DNA from: Pelomyxa schiedti
Lineage: Eukaryota; Evosea; Pelobiontida; Pelomyxidae
Assembly (NCBI GenBank): GCA_020536535.1
Contig: JAHLWZ010001028.1
Location: forward strand, 1 to 27,731
DNA length: 27,731 nt
Direction: 5' to 3'
Below, in pieces: positions 10,703 through 22,166 of the stretch. The notes beneath the pieces were generated by a model. It was not told the origin of the DNA and did no database searches. It worked only from the letters and a program-made list of their open reading frames with translations. Made by a program: the position numbers and the translations under genes. Numbering within the stretch: the first letter of the stretch is position 1; every line of letters starts with the position of its first letter.

Positions 10703-13700
10703 ATGTCGAGCACGAGCATAACGCAGAGCGACTTTGAGCGAGGGATGGAGTTCGTGACCAAGTACAAGCAGCAGCTCGAGGACCCGACCGTGCCGCTCGT
10801 GCACATCAAGGTGATGACCAAGGCCCTGGGGTCCAGGCAGGACAGCGACCCCGTCGCCAGGAGGCTGTACAAGACCGTCGAGGCCGCCTTACAGGACGGT
10901 GTGTGTGTGTCCGTGTGTGCCTTTTGGTGGCGACGTCGCTTGCCTCGTGTGACCATTATGGGTGCCTTTGTTGAATTTGGACGAATAAGTTTTGCCACTT
11001 GTGTTTGTTTTTTTTTTTGTTTTATAAGTGATTCCTATGCCTCGTTTTTTGCCTGGAGACGTGTGAGTTGTTATGTCTGGTGTGGAGATGTTGTTATGTT
11101 GGTTAAATTCTTTTCTAGGGGAAAGTGGAGAGGCCCCAGTTGCGGCTGCAGGAGGAAAACCTGTTAAAAAAACAGGAACTACAAGGCAAGCTACTGAGAG
11201 AATGGCCAAACTGAAAGTGGCTTTCAAAATTTTGAGTGTGGACCCAAGAGTGGCAAGAATAGCAGTACGAATGAGCTTTCGAGGGCGAATTAGACTAATC
11301 TTTGTAATGTATTAGATTCTTCAGAAGAGGGAAGGACGTCTCTCCTACGAGGATGTTTTGTGGGCTGTTGGGCCAAATTTCTTATCTCCCAGTACGTTTC
11401 TTTTCTTCTGGGTGCTGTGTGACTTGAACTAGAAAAAAAACCAATGTTGACAGAGCTCCTAAAAGTAAAGGGGCTTATCTCTGCAGCTGCTACACAGAAA
11501 GCTTATGAACTGGTATTTCGATTCCCTCTAACTGTCTCAAATGACATATTTCCCTCTTACCCTCAAGGCTTTGAATTCTCTTCCCCATGTTTCTCCTGAC
11601 GCGACTCCTTTGACCCCAGCTCAGCTTAAAAAACTTCATGAGAAGCAACTTAAAGAAATTACCGAATCTTCCTCGGCTGCCGCAATTACTGGTACAAGAT
11701 TCACCATTGTCTCAGAGTTGCTAATGGAAACAGGAATGAGCCCTGAACTTCTGGAAAAGATTACAGCTTGCTTCACCAGGCTTAAAACAACTGAACTCAC
11801 GAAAGAAGACTTTGGTTTGCTACTACCCCTGGTAAATAGTACCTACATTCTTCATCTCTATCTGATTGACCTTCTACAGCTAAACTTCCGTGCCCACGCT
11901 CTTTGTCACCGGTTCTTCAACAAGTTGGACACTGAAGGGAAGGGCTCTGTGTCCCTTCAAAAAATCGTTGCAATTAAGCTTCTTTCTTCCCTTTCAGACC
12001 AAGATCCCGTTGCTGTGAAGGAGAGCCTTATAAAAGTTGGCTCTGTATTATTTGACGTTGCGGATATTGATAAATCTGGCATGGTTCCCGAAATACAAAA
12101 TATCTCTAACATCGCCCTAAGGAACACTTGAAAAATCGGAGTTCAAGTTGATGCTCAAAAATAGTGGCCGACAAGACTTGGTGCAAGCTGTTTTCCATCA
12201 TAAAAAGTCACTCACAAAGGAAGAATTTTTAGAAGCGTTGAGGAATCTAAAATTCGAAGCCCCAGGTACATTTTCATATCACCAGAATATAAAAGGCTTA
12301 CTTTCAAAAAAGCACCAGCCCCAGAAAAGCCAAAAAGCCCTGCAATAAGCACAGACGACATAAGCGCCGTATCATCAAAACTCGCCGAAAAAGTTCCAGA
12401 GACACAAGTTTCGCAAACTCCAATACCTGCAAACAAATCTTCACCAGGAGCCAGTGGGAGTGGTGAGGCTGTGCTGACTGGCAAAAAGGCCTCTTCCTCT
12501 TCATCCTCTTCATCGTCTGCATCACCAAAACTTAAAGTTGTTGTGAAAGAGTCTGCCACTGCAACACCAATACCAACAATTAGCAGAGGTAGTGCACCTC
12601 CAACTCCAACTCCCACACCCACACCAATGCCAACTATTTCTAGAGGCGCACCTTCCACCCCAACACCAACACCAACGCCAACTCCAACTCCAACGCCAAT
12701 GCCAACAATTTCCAGAGGGTCGCCAACTCCCACCGCAGCTCCAGTTACACCCACTGTGGAGGTAAAAAAACCAGAGAGTTCTAGCTCTAGTTCGAGTTCC
12801 AGCTCTACTCCAAAAGCGGCTACACCAGTTACTCCCGTAACTCCCCCAGTTACTCTTCCCGTAATTTCCCGAGGAGCACCCAATCCGCCTGCAGTAGTTC
12901 CCCCTGTTGTTGCCAAACCTGAATCAAGTTCCTCGAGTTCTTCAAGCTCTTCTTCCAGTTCAGAACCAGCTCCCAAGCCAGCTGCTCCAGCAACCTTACC
13001 ACCTGTTACCATGCCAGCCAAGCCAACCCTCAATTTCCCAGTAATCGCACGAGGATCTGCACCACCAACACCCACACCCACTCCCACGCCCACCCCTACT
13101 CCTACACCTTCTCCAGCATTCCCTACAATTGCCAGAGGAGGTGCACCTCCCACTCCAACGCCTACTCCAGCTGTATCCCCAACTCCAACACCCACACCCT
13201 CTGCCTTCCCTACCATTTCTAGAGGAGGGCCCCCACCCACTCCCACACCCACAGTCACCCCCACACCTACCCCAACTCCTACACCAACTCCATTTCCTAC
13301 AATAGCCCGTGGAGGTGCTCCGCCAGTTCCCACTCCCGTAACACCCACTCCAGCTCCCAAAGAATCCTCTTCTTCCTCCAGTAGTTCGTCCTCCTCTTCA
13401 GAACCAGCCCAGGTGAAGCCTGTAGTCCCAGCAGTGCCTGTACCCGTAGTGACTCCTGCACCAGCAGTTGCTCCTGTCCCTGCTAACAAAGTTTCTAGCT
13501 CAAGTAGTTCCTCCTCTAGTAGTTCCTCCAGCTCAGAGACCCCAGCCAAACCTGTGGTTGCAACACCTACTGCTGTAGTTGTTCCAACACCGGCTCCTGT
13601 ACCCACTCCTGCGGCTAAGCCTGCATCTTCGTCTTCTAGCTCTTCTTCTTCCTCGGGTTCTTCCTCTGAATCCCCAGCTCCCACTCCGGCTCCAGCTCCC

Positions 13701-15716
13701 ACAGCACGTCCCGTTGTCGTTCCAACTGCAGCAGCAAAAGCGGCTTCCTCCTCTTCCTCTTCTGGTTCCAGCTCCTCTGGGTCTGGATCCGAGAGCTGTG
13801 AGTAACACTTTTCTTTCAGTATCACACAAGCACAATTGACTTTTCTCAGCTTATACACCTCCCCCTGTGGCAAAACCGCTGGTGATCCAAGTACCCTCAA
13901 GTGAATCCTCCTCTGAATCAGAAGGTACACTCCTTTTTATTCCCGAAGTAATGGCTTGGCAGAGGAGGAGCCAATGTGCGATAAAGGGCACATTCTTGTT
14001 AGTGTACCAACACCCCAGTTGCGCCTAGAGAATCCTGGCTACACCCTTGGGTTGATCTATGACATAGAAAGTTAGTGGTTAATGTACAACAGGTTCGGTT
14101 GCAATCTCTGTGGTCAAAATATTCGTATTTCACCCACTACATTCTCCCTGCATTGCCGTGCTTGTGGGTTGTATTTCCAGCCAACTTTCACAAAAATTAA
14201 TTCTCATCAGTTATGATGTATGCTCCCAATGCAAAGATTCCACTGGAGGAAAGAGAGCAGGAAAGATGCCAGCAACCGCATCTCCAGTGTCAATTGCTCT
14301 TCCTGGTCTCCCACCAATAGTTGTTGGTACTGTCTCCCTCTAGCACGAATACCACTCAATTATACTTAGACGAACGAAATCTTCAGTGCGCCTCTGGGCA
14401 CCCTCTTCAATGCAAAACAATAGAGCAACTAACCATGGAACATTCCGCCTATACTTATGGATTCAACTGTGACGAATGTAGATCCGCAAATTCTCGACCA
14501 AACCGTTCTGCCCATTGTACAATATGCCAGTAAGTACAGTTTTTATTTTCTTTCCTCATTAACCTATTTCACAGATATGATTTATGTCCGAATTGTACAA
14601 ACCAGAAGATTGAAGCAATACGCCAAGTTTTACAGCAACAGCAACAGCAGCAACAGCAACAACAAATAATCGCACTACAGCAACAGCAACAGGCGCAAGC
14701 GCAAGCACAGGCACAGGCACAAGCACGTGCACCTTCACAGGCACACAAGAAACCAGCTTCCAGTCTTTCTACTTCCAAGGCTGGCCCAGCCCCAGTTGCC
14801 TCTGGCTTCAGGACAACGGAAAAGACCATTTTCGCCCATTTGTCATTTTCACCTAGCAAGCAGTTCCATTTGGTTTGTACCTACCGTCACCAAAATGTTG
14901 CCTTATTTCACTTCACAGAATGGAGCAGCCAAGATAGCGGAGGGTAAAATTATTCTCACACCGGATGTGAGCAACCAAAAAGGTTCATGCTGGTTGGAAG
15001 TGCCTGCAGCTCAAGTTCTTTCTGGATTCTCCACGACATTCAAGTTATACTCATCGTTTTTGCCTGCTACATATTCATATTCTCATCTTTTATAGAACAA
15101 GAGTTAAAGGATTTGGAGCCGACGGCATAGCGTTTGTTATACAAGCGGAGGGTACAGCTGCCATTGGAACACCTGGTTGTGGCCTTGGAGCAGGTTTGTT
15201 CTTCCCTTTTTTAGTCCCTTCTCACCGCAATATCCAGCTGGTATTGAAACTTGGTAATACAATTTTTTCTTCCTCGAATTCTTTCCCTAACCCGATTCAG
15301 TTTCATGGTTGAAATGGATATGTATTGCAATGCCGGTATGGGAATCCCCATTAACCAAAAAAAAAACCTATTTCTTACATTTTCCAAAAGATTTCTGTGG
15401 AGATCCCAACGGAAACCACATTGCTGTATTTTTGGACATGTATTCCATATCCAACAACCACGAGGATTGCATCGCTGTCACCCGGCAAATTCCAGACCTT
15501 CACGGAGACCACGAAGTGAGCATATCTTACAACCCGGCATCACATACTCTCAATGTATCACTTGATGGCCGGCCTGTTATAGCCAATGCCTCTGTTGACC
15601 TGGAGAAAATAGCCCCTGATGGTCCCTCAGGGAACCTCTGTGTGGGATTCACGGCCGGAACCAGTGGCCTATCTCAGGCACATATGATTACTGCCTGGAA
15701 ATTCGACAAACTATGA
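10703..15716 (+). CDS. Multidomain EF-hand / Pro-Ser repeat / double zinc finger / L-type lectin-like protein (19 exons, ~1322 aa)
   Basis: Exons: 10703-10898, 11119-11264, 11316-11391, 11454-11512, 11568-11831, 11880-12078, 12122-12265, 12313-13797, 13850-13924, 13963-14050, 14093-14167, 14211-14288, 14344-14529, 14575-14872, 14919-15043, 15096-15193, 15238-15253, 15301-15335, 15391-15716, one frame throughout. Residues 1-250 are helical and unrecognised. EF-hand loops lie at ~264-275 (degenerate, DTEGKGSVSLQK) and ~309-320 (DIDKSGTLEKSE). A Pro/Ser region spans ~366-880. Two ZZ/DC1-like fingers follow: 887-943 (CDKGH..., CNLC, CRACGYDVCSQC) and 977-1031 (CASGH..., CDEC, CTICQYDLCPNC). A Gln/Ala tract precedes a legume-lectin-like domain, ~1105-1322 (LSGFSTTFK, GADGIAFVIQ, VEMDMYCNADFCGDPNGNHI, SGNLCVGFTAGTSG). 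No signal peptide is seen, so a cytosolic lectin-fold protein is likely. The 14289-14343 intron could instead be 14306-14369. The model could also be two genes, but every junction keeps frame. Confidence 0.8.
12079..12121 (+). other. Probable GC-AG intron inside an EF-hand loop
   Basis: The exon must end ...AAATCTG and resume GAACACTT to give the perfect loop DIDKSGTLEKSE. This requires donor GCATGG and acceptor CTAAG, 43 nt apart, with a TCTCTAAC branch-like site. The nearby GT donor (12083-12084) shifts the frame into a stop within ten codons, and no phase-1 GT donor is available upstream. Confidence 0.6.
12567..13345 (+). repeat. Eight copies of a P-[TV]-I-[SA]-R-G motif between (TP)n and polySer tracts
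   Basis: Within one exon the motif recurs as PTISRGSAPPTP, PTISRGAPSTP, PTISRGSPTP, PVISRGAPNPP, PVIARGSAPPTP, PTIARGGAPPTP, PTISRGGPPPTP and PTIARGGAPPVP. Between copies are Thr-Pro runs and serine runs of up to 14. The serines use both TCN and AGY codons, so they are not a simple triplet expansion and appear to be kept at protein level. Confidence 0.85.
14631..14727 (+). repeat. CAR/GCACAG repeat encoding a polyGln then Gln/Ala tract
   Basis: Mixed CAG and CAA codons encode about 13 glutamines directly after zinc finger 2. After a short break come five more and then alternating Ala-Gln. The alternating codons argue against a recent pure expansion. Confidence 0.85.
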
Positions 15717-16087
15717 TAGTAACATCAGCACCATTATTCGGATATTTTCCTTTCCTGTTTTGTTTGTTTCTCTTAGAATTAGAAATAGAACAACGCCATG
15801 TCGATCACAGTTGCAATTCCTTTAAAATCTTCAACGACAACTGCGTACCGAAAGAGGACTCCTTTTTTTTTTAAATTGTCTCTATAGCCTCGTCGCCGCA
15901 CGACCGATCTACCGGTACGTCGAGATCCACCCCGTCACCATCGCCCTTGTTTTGTTGTCGTGGTTCGCATATGGCGATACATATTTTTTTTCCTGTCACG
16001 CGACCGTTTGCGTGTTTACGCCTCGTTCATGTTACTTTGCATATGTTTTTCTAATTTACTGTTTTTCTCTTTTGTGTTGTGAAGAAG
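15717..16087. promoter_or_regulatory. Intergenic region before eL36
   Basis: These 371 bp separate the lectin-like gene stop from the eL36 ATG. It holds T-runs (15868-15875 and 15986-15993) and a pyrimidine-rich stretch (TTGTCTCTATAGCC) that might be near a transcription start. No coding exon is supportable; a non-coding first exon of eL36 cannot be excluded. Confidence 0.35.
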
Positions 16088-17082
16088 ATGGTCCTGTCCC
16101 ACAAGAAAAAATCGTCCGCCATTAATGGGAAGCCCACCACCTGCGCCATTGGACGCAGAGGAGAGCGTGGCCACCATGTAACCAAGCGCCAGCCACCAAT
16201 GCGCCATAACCGCAGAAAGGCTGTATGTTTTCCATCCCTTAAACTGACTCTAGTGCTTATTGCAAATATTATATTTTATCTATTTATAATGTACTGGTGT
16301 CATGACACTTACCTTTAAAAATACACTAGCACAACGGCCCATTCCGCAAATTGGTCAAGGAGGTTATTTTCGATATCACAGGCCGTGCCCCTTACGAGAA
16401 GCGAGTAATGGAGCTTCTTCGAAACGGTTTTGATAAGCGAGCACTCAAGTTCGCCAAGAGAAGGGTAACTCTAACCACCCCACACCCACAAAACCCGTAA
16501 TACACGAATGCTAATCTGAACACAATACAGCTTGGCACTCACCTCCGCGCCAAGTCCAAGAGAGAGGTTCTTGGTATTGAAGTCCAGAAGGTCCGTCTCG
16601 AGCGCCAGAAGCTCCGCGAGGCCCACGACCTTGCCCAGAAGAAGGCAAGGAAGGAGAAGAAGGAGCGTGAGGCCAAGGCCAAGCTCGACAAGAGGGCCGC
16701 CGCCGCAGCCGTCGGCGCCGCCGGAGCCGGAGCAGTCTCTGGTGCCAAGCTCAGGAGGACCAAGCACAAGCTCGCCGAGCAGAAGAAGGAGCAAGAGAAG
16801 AAGAAGGCCGCAGGACCCACATCGGCACTCCCGCTCGCCCCAGCACCCGGCTCAGTGCCCGGAGTTGTCATCGAGAAGGAGAAACCGGCCGCTAAGCCCG
16901 CTGACAAGCCAGCAGCCAAGCCAGCAGCCAAGCCCGCTGAGAAACCAGCCGCTGAGAAGAAGGCTGCCCCGGAGAAGAAGGCTGCCCCGGAGAAGAAGCC
17001 CGCACCCGAGAAGAAACCAGCAGAAAAGAAACCAGCCCCGGAGAAGAAGGCCGAGCCCAAGAAAGATGAAGCCAAGTCATAA
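16088..17082 (+). CDS. RPL36: Ribosomal protein eL36 with a long basic C-terminal extension (3 exons, 273 aa)
   Basis: Exons 16088-16222, 16330-16464 and 16531-17082 join in phase 0. The body matches eL36 of the 60S subunit: a basic N-terminus ([20 protein letters not shown]), then [40 protein letters not shown] and [14 protein letters not shown], covering residues ~20-110. eL36 is normally about 100-105 residues. Here the same exon continues for ~160 more: a charged Lys/Glu/Arg/Ala helix-like segment (~110-180), a short uncharged stretch, then repeats of the type [12 protein letters not shown] resembling the tail of histone H1. The frame is uninterrupted and codon use is uniform, so the tail looks genuine rather than a missed stop. 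It would project from the solvent side of the large subunit, with unknown role. Confidence 0.92.
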
Positions 17083-17303
17083 ACAAATACATTCACCCCA
17101 CCACCCTCTGTGTTCATTTTTCCACACTCTTCTAGACGAACGGAACTAGAGATCTGGTTCCCGTAACGATTCTTCGTTTTCCCAAAAAAACAAAAGACAC
17201 AAACGGTGCTTAGCGCCTTGCGAGCCGACAACCCGCAAGAAGGTACAGAGCAGCAATAAACCCACCACTTATCCTCGGTAATAATATCCACCACACCGAC
17301 ATT

Positions 17304-19939
<2,636 letters not shown>

Positions 19940-19974
19940 TCTACGGACTTTGTATTCCAAGCCCCTTTTTAACA

Positions 19975-19980
19975 AATAAA
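19975..19980 (+). terminator. Poly(A) signal AATAAA after the NDR-like kinase
   Basis: AATAAA lies 36 nt after the stop codon at 19937-19939. Confidence 0.6.
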
Positions 19981-20206
19981 TGCTACACCCGTTGTACCAA
20001 CACTAACAAAACAACAACAAAAACAATACCCACACCAACCTATTCCCATTCTTACTGTGGGAGGGGCTCAATGCCCAGAATCCCCACTACCACATCCGGT
20101 AATCCATTCTCCATCAAAAAAAAAAAAAACGAAGGGGCCTGAAACGGCGAACAATCGGCAAGCACAATCAATCAATCAAACAAACAAACGAACAACAACG
20201 GACCCC

Positions 20207-21932
20207 ATGGACGCCAGCACCAAGGACGCCGCCACACCGGCGGCCACGAGCGCGGCGGCGGCCGTAAGCAGCAGGGGGGACGAGGACGAGGAGGGGGAGG
20301 CGACGACGATCGAGCGGGGCCCGCACGCGTGGGGGCTGTCGTGGGGGCAGATAGCGGCGGGGCTGGGGGGGCGGCCCTGGGACCCCGCCCCCGCCCTCGC
20401 CATAGCGACGGGCCTGGTGACCCCCATGATGACGACGACCGCGGCGGCCACAGACGGGGTGCCCAGGAGGCGGCTGGTCGAGTCCACTGACAACTGGGCC
20501 GGATGGAAGCTACAGAAGAGGGTATTGCATTCGGAATATATGTGTGTTGCGGGTGGTTGCGGTGCCCGAATGGGGAGTGGCTGATTTGGTGTTGTTGTCA
20601 ATTATATGCTGTTCTTGTTTTGTATGAGCAACCCAGACTGATATCCTGTGTTTCAGGTACACATGGAACTAATCCGGGAGTACGGGGACTGGGCATGTGG
20701 GTGGTGCTGGACCCTTGGTGAAGGGGGTGAAGCGGGAGTCATCAAGACGTGGTGCTGCAACGTCCACAGCTTCAAGGACAATGCGGAGGAAAATGTTGTT
20801 GCCGCACTCACAGAATGGAGGAGTTGGTGCCTCGAGCTTAGTGAAATCTTCGCCAAACTCAGGTATCTACAAGAAACAAAAAGGGTAAACCTAATATCAA
20901 AAACAGAAAACAATTAGCATGCTATGACCCAGCCCAAGCAACTGCGAGGGCCGCATCCCACTTGTTACCTCTTGTAGTTAAGTGGACTGGAAGCCAAGAT
21001 GCCTGGTACCACACCTTTGCTGTCATTCTGTCGTGGTATCTGTCATCATTCCTGCCCGAGAAGGATGTTCAGGATCTAATATTGACCACAATGGGCGGCC
21101 GGTTTGAGAGCTGGTCCAGCCCCGACAGTGTTACCGCCCAGGCTGTTTGTGAGGACGTAGGACGAGCAGTTGGGGCCAAGCTATCTCAAGCACAAAGAGG
21201 TTAGAATGAACACTCATTTACTGAAGTTCTGACCAAATATAAGAGGCACAATCCAAAGCCAAAGCCGCACAAATAGACTCACTCTCTGACTGGCTTCGAA
21301 TAAGGAACAGCTTCTCGTGGTTAATTCCAGAGAAAAGCACACTACCCACAGCCGGCCGCGATGGCCATGTGGAATACATCACCACGCATGATGCAAAAAG
21401 AGACCCAGCAAGAGCAACAAACATGATGACGGCACTGAGCCAAGCGAGGGAAGCTGCTGCCAGGGGTGTTCCTCTCACATTTGAACTGATATCAACATGG
21501 CAGCAGACAGTTCTAGGGACAGCCACAGTACCGAAGTTCAGAACCACTGATGCTTTTGCCAAAGAGGGTTCTGAGAGGTACCCTTACACAGCAACCACAC
21601 AAGCACAGTTCACATCAGCTCTCTCACAATCAGAAGGCACAAGCAACTCCGCAGAATCAACAACAGCATCCTCAGCATCAGCACCATCACCATCTGCAAG
21701 GCAACTTGGAACCATTGCAGGGGCAGCCAGGGCCTATCTGGATGTGTGTTTCTTCCACCCATTTGAGGATGGCAATGCCAGGTGTGCCAGGCTGGTTCTG
21801 GACTTCATACTGCACAAAGGGGGGCTGAGAGTGACCAACATGGAGCCCCTTGTGATGCCGTGGTACGCATCGGACACCAAGGCACCACCATCGTTCTTGC
21901 AGGCCCTTCTTGCTTCTGTCTGTTCCCAGTGA
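20207..21932 (+). CDS. Fic-domain protein (4 exons, 500 aa)
   Basis: Exons 20207-20521, 20657-20862, 20907-21199 and 21244-21932 join in one frame. The Fic core is in the last exon: LTFELISTWQQTVLG, KFRTTDAFAKEGSERYP, then AYLDVCFFHPFEDGNARCAR. HPFEDGNAR (residues ~443-451) keeps the catalytic His and the phosphate-binding Gly-Asn/Arg set. Fic enzymes transfer AMP or other nucleotide phosphates to Ser/Thr/Tyr of target proteins. A Ser/Ala/Thr-rich insert of ~25 residues (~405-430) sits just before the catalytic helix. I see no clear [ST]xxxE[GN] inhibitory motif. The N-terminal ~105 residues are GC-rich and low in complexity; the middle (~106-330) is Trp-rich and helical with no family I can name. 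The arrangement resembles actinobacterial Fic proteins more than animal FICD (no TPR or membrane segment seen). Confidence 0.85.
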
Positions 21933-22166
21933 AAAAAAAAACCAATTTTTTTCCTTTTCAAAACCTTTTTTGTTGTGACCGAAGTTCTGTTGTGTTGGAA
22001 AGAACCAAAAAGGAACAATGGACAGGCAGAGACTTGAACACACACTCTGGCAGTAGAGTTTGTCACCAAGGCTCAACCGGTCCGCCTTCCAGCTTTCGAC
22101 GAGCCCTTTCAAAAGACAATCGAAACTATTTCCCAAAAATGAGTTATGGTTTGGAATTTTTTCCTT

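Noticed and set aside
12212-13930. 572-residue open frame on the minus strand opposite the Pro/Ser exon
   Set aside because: It is Gly/Val/Glu-rich because it is the complement of TP and polySer codons. The plus-strand frame joins on both sides to conserved domains.
14051-14092. A 22-nt intron from 14071 to 14092 in the first zinc finger
   Set aside because: A 42-nt intron from 14051 gives GYTLGFGCNLCG, matching finger 2 (AYTYGFNCDEC), so the ultra-short intron is unnecessary.
22031-22090. tRNA-like stretch with a TTCAAGTC block and an ACTCT/AGAGT stem on the minus strand
   Set aside because: The anticodon loop would have six bases and the T-stem does not pair; no acceptor stem closes.
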